DNA of 64,000 nucleotides from Lantana camara (GCA_037501455.1 CM074865.1:7203001-7267000), one strand, 5' to 3'; counted from the first letter of the stretch, positions 1 through 12,783 are shown. The notes: generated by a model not told the origin, from the letters alone. Numbers and translations: made by a program.

Positions 1-198
1 AAGAACGGAACTGGGTCCTCCCATAGCGTTCTCACCAGGGGGGAGAGTCGCAGCCACCGCTTCTGCATTTTCGATTCCATTTCCCGCAGCTGGTGGGTTC
101 GTACCACCGGCGGGGATGTTGCTCTCCGCGTTCTCTTCGTTGACTGGAGGAAAAGCGCCCTTGTCTCCCACGGCTCCAGATCTCGTTGCTGTTACCAT
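1..198 (-). CDS. gag start of Tat-type Ty3/gypsy element D (partial)
   Basis: Reading down the minus strand from the ATG at 198 gives 66 codons that stay open to the window edge. The product opens MVTATRSGAVG, closely matching the MVATRSGAVGG opening of the gag-pol of element A and MVATRSGVVGG of element B. A low-complexity Pro/Ala/Gly/Asn-rich stretch follows, as in the N-terminus of those proteins. The primer binding site and LTR sit immediately upstream (275-293 and 298-1145), so this is the start of gag. The extra Thr and the different downstream residues mark a separate subfamily. The rest lies outside the window, so intactness cannot be judged. Confidence 0.8.
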   Translation of the reverse strand, partial: MVTATRSGAVGDKGAFPPVNEENAESNIPAGGTNPPAAGNGIENAEAVAATLPPGENAMGGPSSVL

Positions 199-274
199 TT
201 CTGCAATGAGTGGTGTTATGCCTCAACTAGCTTTCCGCGGAAGAAACTGAAGATATCAAGGATGGTAGTGATGG

Positions 275-293
275 ATTCCCACAGACGGCGCCA
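275..293 (-). other. primer binding site of element D
   Basis: On the minus strand this reads TGGCGCCGTCTGTGGGAAT, four bases inside the LTR end. The same motif sits at the same place in elements A (44708-44726) and B (55948-55966). A tRNA primer is expected from family knowledge. I did not match it to a specific tRNA. Confidence 0.7.
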
Positions 294-297
294 AAAA

Positions 298-1145
298 TGA
301 TGGTGCAGGGAATCGGACTTCCAATAATGCAACAACACTTAAATATTTGTATGGAAAGGGAAAGACCATCACAGGCGTGAGTGCCTCAGGATCTGGGTTT
401 CCTCTTGAGCGTGGGTTCTTCCAGCTAGGATAACACCAAGGATGCAAGATGTAATGGTGATGCTACTGTGGTGAGAATAAAATGAAGCTTGAGAAGATGA
501 AGGAAAATGCCCAGAACAATGTATGCAGAATGTATGCAGAGGATGACTTGGGGGAGAAAGCATGTGTTCTCCCCTATTTATATGTTAGGGGTGAGGGTAA
601 ATGGGTAAATTGACCGTGTGGTCCCAAACCTATGTTGCCCTAACACGTGGCAGCCCTTGAAGGTATGAGAGTAACGTTTCTGAAAAGGAGGCGGTGTGTC
701 AGGTGCAAGGTGCGCACTACCTTTGTGTCAGAGGTTGTTGGCGAGGGTCGCATGAGAGGAAGGCCCAAGATTCTCTTTGCTAATGTTCGGATCCATCGCA
801 GTGGGGTAGGATCATGTACGAGCGCTGGTGACGCTCGAAGAGTGTACGGATGGGCCCCCCGCGGCAGATGACCCTTGAGCGCCAAAATCCCGAGCACCCA
901 GAATGGGGCCCTCGTGTGGGTGCTTCCCTGAGAAGGGTGACCCTGAGGGTCGAGACTCGAGCATCAAGTCATTCAGCTTGAACCCTTTATCTGAATGGTT
1001 GGTCGAGGCTCATAGGCCGGTACTGGTAAGCAAGGGAGTAGGCTGGGATAACACGCGAGCCTATCAGTGTGAGCGTCCAGTTCCTCTATCTCCATGTGTT
1101 GACACGTGGACGACTCTGATTCGAACGTAGTTTTATGTCTCATCA
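298..1145 (-). repeat. 5' LTR of Tat-type element D
   Basis: The LTR begins TGATGG next to the primer binding site and ends CATCA at 1145, so on the element strand it starts TG and ends CA. Its length of 848 bp is close to the LTRs of A (890 bp) and B (809 bp), and it shares short blocks with them such as CCCTAACACGTGGC. A TATA-like sequence on the minus strand lies near 574-583. The other LTR is outside the window; GATTA at 1146-1150 would be the target duplication. Confidence 0.75.
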
Positions 1146-1703
1146 GATTAGACCTTTTTATTTTTATTTTTGATTCTCTTTGGTCTGTATTAGATTTTTT
1201 TTATTTGATTTAATTTCATTTAATTTTGCATTAGTTAATTGATATTAGGTTATTTGGGTTTTGATTAGGTGAGATTAGGTTGATTTAATCTAACATAATA
1301 TCAATTATCACTCATTAGAATCTAATATATCTAACATAATATTAACTATATCTTATTCAAACTTTTTTACAAATTCAAGTATTAAACACAAGATTGTCCC
1401 TTAAATGCTTATATATAAACACAACTTAATTTTAACTAATAAACTTAATAAAAATTAATTCCCAAACTAATATTACATAACTAATGCTTTCTAATAATTT
1501 TAACTTTTGGAGAATTGCACGGCCCATCTTTTAGGAAGTTACATCTTAAACATGATAAATAGTCCGAATTGGTGGAGTAACTTGTTATGTATGATAAATT
1601 GCAAAATTTAGCAATATTTCAATTTAAAAAAAAAAACTATCCAAATTTATTTAGGATGCTCAACTTTTCTTTTGTTAAGATGAATATATTATTTGTGGGG
1701 CAT
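1146..1703. other. AT-rich spacer, nothing recognised
   Basis: AT-rich sequence between element D and the nested LTR block. There is no ORF of note and no recognisable repeat end. Confidence 0.5.
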
Positions 1704-2539
1704 GATATTGTGACACCCCGTCTTCTCGGCAATTCAGGTATGACGTTACGATAGAGTTTAGTTCTGTGTTTTCATGAATTATGTGAATCCGCACGTCTTA
1801 CGTGTCAATTTGTATTTTATTTTAAGTATATGCGCTTTGGAATTTAATTAAATGTACTTGGACTCAATCATCCAATATTTGCAAATTAGGGACCTAAGTA
1901 TAATTAGGGTGTTTTTAGCCTTCGTGGCTACTTCGAGCTCGAGAATTTGAATTCCAAACTTGTCATTAAGTTCGTTTCGATGATTCAATGAATTAACCTT
2001 TTATTTTCTAAAGCCGTTTGATCACCCTACCGTTTTAAAATCCCATCTGAATGGGCCGGATACCGTTTGACCCTACCCGATTGCCATACCCATTTTAGCC
2101 TTAAAAGCTGAAAATATCCTCCCCTCTCCCTATTTGGATCGAACCAAGCAAGAAGGAGAAAGGAGAAGAGGAAAACCCCCATTTGGCCCTCCAAGCTTGG
2201 AGCTCGAGCTTGCATCATCCGACCACCCGATCGAAGAACCATGGTAACCATTGTATTCCTCTCATTATATATGTGCTTCAATTCTACGTGCATTTCGTGG
2301 TATGATTCCTTATCTAAGTGGCTATTTGGGAGTGATGATGAATAGTATAGGTTTCGTGTCTTGGGTGTTCGGGCTCATTTTGAAGTCTAATTTGTATTCT
2401 AATGTGTTATATATATGTGATATACCTTGAATTTGGGAGTTTTTGAGTTGAATTTTGATTGGAATGTGATTTGGGGTGGTTTGGGAACCACACCCATCGA
2501 TTCCCTGCTGCTTTGCTGCTGAATTTCGGAGAAGACGAC

Positions 2540-2672
2540 CCAACACGGCCGTGTTGAACCTTAGTTCATTACCAACACGGCCGTGTCCTAGCTTTGAGTT
2601 GGAATTTTCTGCTTCCACACGGTCGTGTCAGCTTCTAGGCCAATCTTGACAGGGTCGTGTCGACCTCGTTTG
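2540..2672. repeat. palindrome cluster in layer-1 LTR (ACACGGCCGTGT type)
   Basis: Four related GC-rich palindromic motifs (AACACGGCCGTGTT, AACACGGCCGTGTC, ACACGGTCGTGTC and a GGTCGTGTCGACC variant) occur within about 130 bp of otherwise AT-rich LTR. They lie about 0.85-0.95 kb from the LTR start. Confidence 0.75.
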
Positions 2673-4131
2673 TGCTCCGTTTGGCCTGAATTTTTAAATA
2701 TAGAAACCTTTTCGAGTCTAGAATATTCTTCAATCGGAATCACCCCAAAATTCGTTCTAGATTGTGAGATATAACCGTTTGAAGATTGTGTCGCCATTTC
2801 GCCAGAATTCTGCTTTTGTTCAATTTCAAACCTACGCCATTTTCGCCTCGCTTTGAACCATGATTCGAGCCATATACCATTGGAAAGATCTATGTGTTAA
2901 GTTTCATTTACAAGAAAGAAAAATTAATTCCCACTTCTCAAACTCAAGTCATCATCGTCTTCCTACAGCTTGTCCGTTTCGAAAATTTTCCAACTTTTGC
3001 CTGTTTTTGCTCGGAACCCTTTCTTATACTTTTCTTTCGCTTTTCTTGTACCTTTTCACCTTCGAACTCACTCCGAACTTGTTATTTCCTATGTTATGTG
3101 TATGTATTTGTTCTTATATGCATTTTATGTCGCTTAAGTATTGTGAATTGTTTGCACGAAGCACATATGCACCTTGTTATATATCTCCACTTAGTGATAT
3201 GCATTAATTGTGCACATGAACATGTCTCCATGTGAATTATGATTGTGTTATGTTATGAAATGCATTCCTTTGTATGAAATGAATTTGAATATGAACCTTG
3301 CCTATGTGTTTGCCTCTTTTAAGTGCCTATGCATACACCGTGCGTTTATGTGGTTCATCCCTGAGTCTAAGTTCTGTATTTTTGTCTTCAGTTTGTTCAG
3401 GTGCACCCGGGGTGGTGTTTCGTTAGTCATGTTGATTCCGAGGTGGATCAATCATCTTGTTCTCTGTTTTGTTGGTGTAAGGTAAGGTTAGGTTATAGTT
3501 AAACCCTATGAAATGTGCCCGTATTCTATACATGCAAACTATAACCCTAAGTATAAGTAAATATGTGCGAAATGTAATGCCCCGGTTTTCCCTTTTGTGT
3601 ATTACGTGTTATTTTATAAATTTCTTAACGTTTGAAGCATTATATTTCCATAACTTATATGAAATTATCGTTAATGTGTAAATTACGTGAAATTATATGA
3701 AATGCATTTCATCAATTTTTATGTGAAATTATATAAAATCATATCAAATTGAGAATTTATTTCATGACTTAATTGCCAAGTGTGATTTAATTGCCAAATT
3801 GTCCCTAATTACGCATTTTTTTAAAGTTCAAGGACCGAATTGCATAATTATATCTTGGACTTAATTGGTCATTTAACAAACTCTTCATCCTTAATTGCAT
3901 GACTTATAGAATTAAGGGATTAAGTTGCAAATTGAGACATTCATCAATTTCAAAATGATGAATCACGTAATATGCATTCTTCAAGCTTCCAAGATCATTT
4001 TTCATCCAAAAAATTACCAACATATTTGCTCCTTGTTGCTTCGGTTCATCCAAGAGAAAAAGGAGAAGAGATTTCCTCAATTATCAACCAAGTTTTTCAA
4101 GAAATTCCAAGTTTTGAAGTTCAATCATCCA

Positions 4132-6686
4132 TGTAGCACCCCGAACACGTGGAGGTACCACACCCCCGCACTATAGGCCGATCCACATACGAAATGGACA
4201 ATCCGTACATGAACTAACCTATAGCGAACGGGTGACAATAAAAGAAAAGACGAGCTAGGCGGGACTAAACCCCAAAGCAATACAAAATCAACGCACGACA
4301 ATTAAAAACGGAAGCATTACGTCATATATAGATACATATAGGTACCATACTAATTATCAGTACATTATCATCTCTTATACATGATCAAGTATTCCAAATG
4401 TAATAATAATAGACATAACGTGAAAAGTAGTAAAATATATACATGATGGTGCACTGCTAGACTCGTGACAATGCAAGACTGGACCGGACTCCCGCCTAGC
4501 ACGACCGGCTCTCAAGTACCTGAAAAGTGAAGTATCAGTCTACCGAAGACTGAGTGAGGGGCGTAAATATATATAACGCAATCGCATGCAAGTTATAACC
4601 TCGGGTAAGGTTTTATAATTAAAAGTAATATAAGTTCGCAATAATATAAACTCGCCCGAGATTACAACTACCAGTATTAAGTACTTGTTCGTTTTCATGC
4701 AATCAATCAATACATGGCCCCGGCGAGTAAGGGCGGTCTCCAACCGATCTCCCAATGAACATGAACATGCTTGCTTGTTTAATATTCAATAGGTGATCAT
4801 GCAATTCATTTATCGTGCAATCGTGCGATAGTGTATTCATATAACACGTTCATGAAATTACAATCATGCAATAACCCGAGGCGCATCCGTGGTGCCGGAC
4901 TCGTCCCCAGTCTCCTTTTCCCTCCGGTTTGATGAAGGGATTGCAAGGCCCCAACATCCAATCTCATTGAGCAGAGGGTACATGAATCCCTAAGCCCGGA
5001 GCTCCTTCCTCCACTAATCTCCTAGTGGATTCAGGGGTGACCCCTAGTGTGGTGAGGATAGCGCCAGAGTTACCCGTCAGCCCTTGCTTTCCCGGTTGGC
5101 TCTGGTCACTACCCTCGGGCCCAAACGTAACCGTCATGCTACTCGCCTAAACATGCATGAAACAATACCTGTCTTGCTTGCTTGCTTGCTTGCTTGAACC
5201 TGGCTTGACATGATCAATGATTTATAGAAAATATAACCGTAAATACTGTTTTGGCTAAAATATCACATAAGGGTTATACGGGTTCTATGTAACTAACAAT
5301 AAAACCTCACCTATACCGACAAAGACAAGTAGGCACGGCCTACGGGGCTTGCTCCTCGTCCCTACCCTCGTGACCTGTGCAAACACGACACTTATTCATG
5401 AGACATGACCTAAAATGCCCAAAATGTGACGAACGGCGGAAATGTAACGAGATGACCACGAAAATGCAATGTGGTATGATAACATGTTGTTTCACATCAT
5501 ATTAGCACATATTACAGCAATTCGGGGCCCAAGAAGTCGTTGGATCGAGGGGTTAAAAATGTAATTTTATGCAGTCATTTTTGTTCTGTCAGCGTGCTGG
5601 GAACGGCCGTTCCGGACCCCTTTGTAAAATGGGAACGGTCGTTCCCATAACCCCAAAAACGCACCAACGTTTCTCCCTTTAAAACGCGCGGAAGATGGGA
5701 ACGGCCCTTCCGGCACAAGGCCAAAATGGGAACGGCCGTTCCCATGCTCGGCCGCCCCAAACCATTTGAAAAGGTGGGAACGCCCGTTCCCTGCTTCTGC
5801 AATTTACAGAACAGAGCAAAACAGGGGAGGGTTACGGGAAATGCAAACAAAGCAACCAAAAATCCATTTTCAATCAACCAATTCATGTTTTTCTGGAAAT
5901 ATGATGCATACATATTCAACAAGTAATAATACTCCTTTAAAACACCTAAACCATGGAAAAATCATCAAGAATCAAGATTTCAAGTTCATACTCAAACTTG
6001 ATCACTCAAGCTAAATAGTCAAGAATCTCATGAATTAATCATGCCATACTTCAAGATATGATCATTTAATCATGCTTTGCACATCAAAGAGTTCATCTAG
6101 CCCATAATCCCCAAACCCTAGCTAAACCATACATGCTCAAGAATCAAGAGTTCATGCACAACCAACCTTGGAAATGAAAGAAGGAAGAAGAAGATGAAGA
6201 TGGATGATGAAGCTTCACTTCTTGAATATTTCTTGGGGAAATCTTGATGAGATAATTAATTCTCCCCTTCCATGCTTGAGGTTTTTGGTTCGGTAGAACA
6301 AAGGAAGCAAATGATTGATTGTTTTGGATAAAAATGAAGAAGGAAGCTTTGAGATGCAATATACCGTGATATTTGAGAAATATGTATTATTTGCGATTAA
6401 ACCCTCCGAGTTATTTAAGTTAAGCAATTAAGGATATCAAGTTTGGAAAGTGATCAATTGAGTCCTCAAAGTTTTTCAGGCAATTTGGTCCCTAAGTTTA
6501 AAAGAATGGGCATATAGGGCCAAGTTGACAATTAAATCATTTTCGGTAATTAATTCACGAAATAAACATTTTCAAGTTATGAGATAAATTATAAGTTTAA
6601 TATGAATTTCATGAAAGTATTATAATTTTAATTTATAAAATTGTTTTAGACATAAGATATTAATAAACAAAAATCGGGGCGTTACA
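4132..6686 (-). repeat. 3' LTR of element C
   Basis: 2555 bp. It differs from the 5' copy by the number of CTTG units near 5172-5195 (six versus four), by one missing 32-bp palindrome unit near 5790, and by a few substitutions that I noticed (three). It holds five GGGAACGG-type palindromes at about 5603-5792. Confidence 0.88.
5603..5792. repeat. palindrome cluster GGGAACGGCCGTTCCC in element C LTR
   Basis: Five copies or variants of the 16-bp palindrome GGGAACGGCCGTTCCC lie within about 190 bp; the matching cluster in the other LTR (11664-11888) has six. On the element strand the cluster lies about 0.9-1.1 kb from the LTR start. Confidence 0.85.
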
Positions 6687-6700
6687 ACTCTCCCCCCCTT
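6687..6700 (-). other. polypurine tract of element C
   Basis: On the minus strand this reads AAGGGGGGGAGAGT directly before the 3' LTR, the expected plus-strand priming site. Confidence 0.75.
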
Positions 6701-7020
6701 AAAAAGGACCTGGTCCCCAGGTCCACTGTCAAGTTTTAAAACAATGCACAAGTCATAAGAGAACCCTGTCTCTTGAACAAGAATGAAAGAACCCCGTCTT
6801 TCACCAGAAGTGAGAAACCCCCGTTTCTCAACAAGAAGTGAGAGAGCCCCGTCTCTCACAGAAAAGGAGAGAGCCCCGTCTCCCCCAAGCACTGAAGTAG
6901 TTCAAGGAGTAGATAGCGAAAACAATGGTATGAATGTTATATAGACAATTGGAATCATAATACTTTCACAACTATCATATAGACAATTAAACCATTTAAT
7001 CACATACTTATCACTCATAA

Positions 7021-7882
7021 TTAACTAGTTTGCAATGCACCAGAAATTAAATACAATAGCAATACGATAAGTGATGCACGTGGTATGCATGGCTTAATGT
7101 ACCGTTCACCGATGGTTGTACTATGCCTAAAACCGGTACCTGCTTCTTCCCGGACCCGATTCGCATTTACACTTTGCACTCCCCTCTCGCGAACACCTTC
7201 CCGTGCTTGCACCAGTAATCTTCCACCCCCGGTCGATTTCCCTCGTAGTCTTGAGCAAGTATCTATGTGATGCTCGTCACTCCCGCAGTAAAGACATAAT
7301 CCCAACCGTTTCCTACAGCCGTCATAAGTGTGGTTATCACGCCCACAATAACTGCAAAGAAGTTTCCCGGAAGATGTTGTTGAAACTGGGTTACGCGAAG
7401 TTCCCAAATTCGATCCAAGTGGTTGCTTCTTTTTCTTGCGAGACCTTTCCTGAGGTGCCGGGGTATGATAAGAGATAGGCCGCTTTCCTTTGCTAGAAAG
7501 CTGTCCCGACTTCGAACCTGCAGCCTGTCCGGGGGTAAGGATTAGACCTTCTTGCCTCCAACGAGGTAGTGTCTCGGACCTTTTCTTGGGGGTCACTCGG
7601 AGTTAGTTCCCACACTCTTTTGATTTTCTTGAGCTGTGATCCGGTGAAATCCTTGTTTCCTTCGAAGGGTCCTAAAGATGGTTGGTTCTGAAATTCCCTA
7701 AATGTTATCGAAATTTGGCCCGGCTGTGATGTTAAGACTCGCGATTCGGAGGCAACATACTCTTCTATCTTCTGATCCACTAAACGAACCAAAGACTCGA
7801 AAAACTCCTGAGGCTGAACCGGAGGGGGTAAATGTGAAGAAACCCTAGGTGTCTGTTCCTGAGGAGGGTGGCCTTGAGACAT
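7021..7882 (-). pseudogene. gag remnant of element C with two zinc knuckles, frame-broken
   Basis: An upstream ORF (7882 to 7493, 129 aa, starting MSQGHPPQEQ) and a downstream ORF (7596 to 7021) overlap by about 100 bp in different frames, the second being +1 relative to the first. The downstream ORF has a basic stretch (RSRKKKKQ) and two CX2CX4HX4C zinc knuckles (CSYCGRDNHTYDGC and CLYCGSDEHHIDTC), the nucleocapsid signature of retroelement Gag. The conserved capsid-type region normally between N-terminus and knuckles is missing or too short, so the protein looks internally deleted. Either a fixed indel or a programmed frameshift could join the ORFs; a simple defect is more likely. Confidence 0.7.
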
Positions 7883-10181
7883 CCTGTAATCAAGACACTA
7901 AACATGCATGTTTGAATTAATATGCCAATGCACGTAATACACTTAGAAGTAATATTTCAGCACATTGGAGCAATTAAGTTCAATCAGGAAAATTACATAT
8001 ATGTAAAGAATTTTTAAAATTAAAGTAACGTATGATGCACGTGCTTATGTATGCATTGAACCTGTCACCGGAGTAATGGAAAAATTTATCTCGACATGAA
8101 AGTCCTTGTTTGTTGAATCCTAAGCTTGTCTTGAACTTGGTAATCATTTCTTGTTTTCCCACAGTCTTCTATTCTTCAAATTCATCTAACCTTCACTTGA
8201 ACATTCCCACGGCCCAGTATTATGATTTCTGAAACCCGAAGTCTTTTATACTCACAGAGTTCACATCTAGCTTATTCTTTAATGGTTACTTCCCAAATTG
8301 TTGCCCGAATCCCCTTCATGGTTGTCACTTTGATCCAAACTCCCTTGTTTATTCATTAGGAGTTCGGCTAGCTAACCGGCTCTCACTCCACTAGTCTATA
8401 CTTGATCGTTCGACAACCTCCCAGCAACTCTTTGCCTTTCTTTACCGTTTCCATTTGTTGCTTCATTTCTTTTAACGTAACCTCGCAACACGACAATTCA
8501 GCTTGGATCTGAATTATCCCATTTACCGAAATCTTTAACATGATTATCTTTCAACTTCGTATCCACTGGAGTACTGAACTTCCTTTATCCTTTTCTTGAT
8601 TGAAATCCCAAAATTGTCCTTGCGTTAACTTGGGTAACTATATAATCCCCGAACGAAAACTCCTGGATTCAACTTCTGTTCCACTTATAGAATTGATTTC
8701 CTGACCCCTCTCGAACCTTAAGTCTCCAGTTATTCTCCCGATTCACCAAGCTGCCACCGTGATTGAAACCCTTCAAGTCTACTATTTCACTCTGAATCGG
8801 TTATAGAACTCCTCTTCTTACTTACCTACTTGTGAGCATATAATTTCTTTCCAATTTCCTCAATTCGTACTCTTACACGACCCTTCAATTTGAATCCGAA
8901 AAATAAACTCGTTCCTCCCGATTATACAGTCCTAAGCTCTTTACCTTTCATGAATCTAAATCTACCAGCTTGATTGAAATGATCTTCTTCTCTTACTTGA
9001 ATTTACTTCCCAATTGACTAAGCCTCAATTTAACTACACCTTGAATCTTGAATAATTAATGTCCCCATCTCCTTCACCTTATCCTCGAAGGAAATAGACT
9101 TCCTTGCCCGGTAGGCGCATCATTTCTGGTAGTACAAATTTCCCTTAATAAAGTCTTTTATTTCGGATTTTATCCTTTGAATCCTAACTTAATAAACTTG
9201 TCCTCAAACTTTTTCCGTACTTGATCCTTAGCCTAAAATTCCCTTGGTAGCACTTTCTGTGAATTGATTATCCGAGTGGGAGATTCTGAAGTTTGAATGC
9301 GATGACGTGTTACTCCATATCTTCCAATTCAACCACATCATGGTTGGTAATCTTTAGAGTCATTTCCCCAGAATACCTCCTTCTTATTATTAGAACTCCC
9401 GATTTAAACATCGTCGAATTTCTCTCCTTCCAATCCTTGAATCATTCGCTAACAGCAATCCGGTTATTCTCCTTCTAATTAACACTTTGCCTCTCTTGAG
9501 TACTTTCCTTTACCGTTCCCTATCCGTCGATGTATTTCCTCGACACGACAATTTATCGTGCATCAGAAAATAAACTTGTCTTACCCAAATGTAAAATCCC
9601 GAACATGGTGATTTCCATAACTGGTTGTTTAATCTTTCTGGCTGTCGTGTTAGAAAGTTGAATCCGGTTGATATAACCTAAAGGTAATTCCCAAGCTTGT
9701 ACTTCGATCGGACATAATTAATTAACTTTCCTTCGACGCCCTCATTTTAGCCTCAACTTGCACACCCTTCTCAAATTCGGTAGTAGCCCAAAACCATCGA
9801 GCAATTGGCCGTGGTTTGATATTCTGTCTACAACCTGTAACTCACAACTTTTATTGAAATAAATGCATGCAGGTGAGGCATGCTCATGTCACATAATAGT
9901 CACATAATTAATGCTTGCGATGAAAATTTAATATAAATGCAACAAGTAGTATATTAATGTTTATATAAAACCCATTAAGCACATAATTGCAAAGAATTCC
10001 AGATCAATTAACTAGCACGAAATATCAGAAATCAATGCAAAGCACGAATTGTCAAGTAGTCTAATTACTTCAAAGGATTCAAATAGATTCAAATAAGATG
10101 CAAGACTCTCAATCAACAATTAATCCTATGTCGTTCGACCTAGACGTGACACGACACGACACTAGAACCTCGGTTTTGCAA
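7883..10181 (-). other. long non-coding leader of element C
   Basis: About 2.3 kb between the primer binding site and the gag ATG. It is pyrimidine-rich on the plus strand, has no long ORF on either strand and shows no recognisable retroelement motif. It may be badly decayed coding sequence or a genuine leader. Confidence 0.5.
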
Positions 10182-10197
10182 CCGGGCTCTGATACCA
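10182..10197 (-). other. primer binding site of element C (tRNA-iMet type)
   Basis: On the minus strand it reads TGGTATCAGAGCCCGG. TGGTATCAGAGC is the classic plant primer site complementary to the 3' end of initiator tRNA-Met. It lies seven bases from the LTR. Confidence 0.85.
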
Positions 10198-10204
10198 CCT
10201 TAGA

Positions 10205-12783
10205 TGTAGCACCCCGAACACGTGGAGGTACCACACCCCCGCACTATAGGCCGATCCACATACGAAATGGACAATCCGTACATGAACTAACCTATAGCGA
10301 ACGGGTGACAATAAAAGAAAAGACGAGCTAGGCGGGACTAAACCCCAAAGCAATACAAAATCAACGCACGACAATTAAAAACGGAAGCATTACGTCATAT
10401 ATAGATACATATAGGTACCATACTAATTATCAGTACATTATCATCTCTTATACATGATCAAGTATTCCAAATGTAATAATAATAGACATAACGTGAAAAG
10501 TAGTAAAATATATACATGATGGTGCACTGCTAGACTCGTGACAATGCAAGACTGGACCGGACTCCCGCCTAGCACGACCGGCTCTCAAGTACCTGAAAAG
10601 TGAAGTATCAGTCTACCGAAGACTGAGTGAGGGGCGTAAATATATATAACGCAATCGCATGCAAGTTATAACCTCGGGTAAGGTTTTATAATTAAAAGTA
10701 ATATAAGTTCGCAATAATATAAACTCGCCCGAGATTACAACTACCAGTATTAAGTACTTGTTCGTTTTCATGCAATCAATCAATACATGGCCCCGGCGAG
10801 TAAGGGCGGTCTCCAACCGATCTCCCAATGAACATGAACATGCTTGCTTGTTTAATATTCAATAGGTGATCATGCAATTCATTTATCGTGCAATCGTGCG
10901 ATAGTGTATTCATATAACACGTTCATGAAATTACAATCATGCAATAACCCGAGGCGCATCCGTGGTGCCGGACTCGTCCCCAGTCTCCTTTTCCCTCCGG
11001 TTTGATGAAGGGATTGCAAGGCCCCAACATCCAATCTCATTGAGCAGAGGGTACATGAATCCCTAAGCCCGGAGCTCCTTCCTCCACTAATCTCCTAGTG
11101 GATTCAGGGGTGACCCCTAGTGTGGTGAGGATAGCGCCAGAGTTACCCGTCAGCCCTTGCTTTCCCGGTTGGCTCTGGTCACTACCCTCGGGCCCAAACG
11201 TAACCGTCATGCTACTCGCCTAAACATGCATGAAACAATACTTGTCTTGCTTGCTTGCTTGAACCTGGCTTGACATGATCAATGATTTATAGAAAATATA
11301 ACCGTAAATACTGTTTTGGCTAAAATATCACATAAGGGTTATACGGGTTCTATGTAACTAACAATAAAACCTCACCTATACCGACAAAGACAAGTAGGCA
11401 CGGCCTACGGGGCTTGCTCCTCGTCCCTACCCTCGTGACCTGTGCAAACACGACACTTATTCATGAGACATGACCTAAAATGCCCAAAATGTGACGAATG
11501 GCGGAAATGTAACGAGATGACCACGAAAATGCAATGTGGTATGATAACATGTTGTTTCACATCATATTAGCACATATTACAGCAATTCGGGGCCCAAGAA
11601 GTCGTTGGATCGAGGGGTTAAAAATGTAATTTTATGCAGTCATTTTTGTTCTGTCAGCGTGCTGGGAACGGCCGTTCCGGACCCCTTTGTAAAATGGGAA
11701 CGGTCGTTCCCATAACCCCAAAAACGCACCAACGTTTCTCCCTTTAAAACGCGCGGAAGATGGGAACGGCCCTTCCGGCACAAGGCCAAAATGGGAACGA
11801 CCGTTCCCATGCTCGGCCGCCCCAAACCATTTGAAAAGGTGGGAACGCCCGTTCCCACAATGCCTTGAGGCTGGGAACGGCCGTTCCCTGCTTCTGCAAT
11901 TTACAGAACAGAGCAAAACAGGGGAGGGTTACGGGAAATGCAAACAAAGCAACCAAAAATCCATTTTCAATCAACCAATTCATGTTTTTCTGGAAATATG
12001 ATGCATACATATTCAACAAGTAATAATACTCCTTTAAAACACCTAAACCATGGAAAAATCATCAAGAATCAAGATTTCAAGTTCATACTCAAACTTGATC
12101 ACTCAAGCTAAATAGTCAAGAATCTCATGAATTAATCATGCCATACTTCAAGATATGATCATTTAATCATGCTTTGCACATCAAAGAGTTCATCTAGCCC
12201 ATAATCCCCAAACCCTAGCTAAACCATACATGCTCAAGAATCAAGAGTTCATGCACAACCAACCTTGGAAATGAAAGAAGGAAGAAGAAGATGAAGATGG
12301 ATGATGAAGCTTCACTTCTTGAATATTTCTTGGGGAAATCTTGATGAGATAATTAATTCTCCCCTTCCATGCTTGAGGTTTTTGGTTCGGTAGAACAAAG
12401 GAAGCAAATGATTGATTGTTTTGGATAAAAATGAAGAAGGAAGCTTTGAGATGCAATATACCGTGATATTTGAGAAATATGTATTATTTGCGATTAAACC
12501 CTCCGAGTTATTTAAGTTAAGCAATTAAGGATATCAAGTTTGGAAAGTGATCAATTGAGTCCTCAAAGTTTTTCAGGCAATTTGGTCCCTAAGTTTAAAA
12601 GAATGGGCATATAGGGCCAAGTTGACAATTAAATCATTTTCGGTAATTAATTCACGAAATAAACATTTTCAAGTTATGAGATAAATTATAAGTTTAATAT
12701 GAATTTCATGAAAGTATTATAATTTTAATTTATAAAATTGTTTTAGACATAAGATATTAATAAACAAAAATCGGGGCGTTACA
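10205..12783 (-). repeat. 5' LTR of element C
   Basis: 2579 bp and nearly identical to 4132-6686. It carries six palindrome units at 11664-11888. The 24-bp length difference is fully explained by one extra 32-bp palindrome unit and two fewer CTTG units. Confidence 0.88.

Larger units (their letters stand above)
4132..12783 (-). mobile_element. element C: structurally complete non-autonomous LTR retrotransposon
   Basis: Two long direct repeats (4132-6686 and 10205-12783) flank an internal region of about 3.5 kb. On the minus strand the LTRs start TGTAACGCCCCG and end GGGGTGCTACA. The target duplication ATCCA is perfect (4127-4131 and 12784-12788). A tRNA-iMet-type primer site lies at 10182-10197 and a polypurine tract at 6687-6700. 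The only coding sequence seen is a frameshifted gag; no protease, reverse transcriptase, RNase H or integrase motif was found. Structure and near-identical LTRs imply recent mobilisation by another element's enzymes. It resembles gag-only TR-GAG elements, but with much longer LTRs. Confidence 0.88.

Noticed and set aside
4132..12783. Two 2.5-kb near-identical direct repeats as a segmental duplication
   Set aside because: TG/CA termini, primer binding site, polypurine tract and a 5-bp target duplication show they are LTRs of one element.
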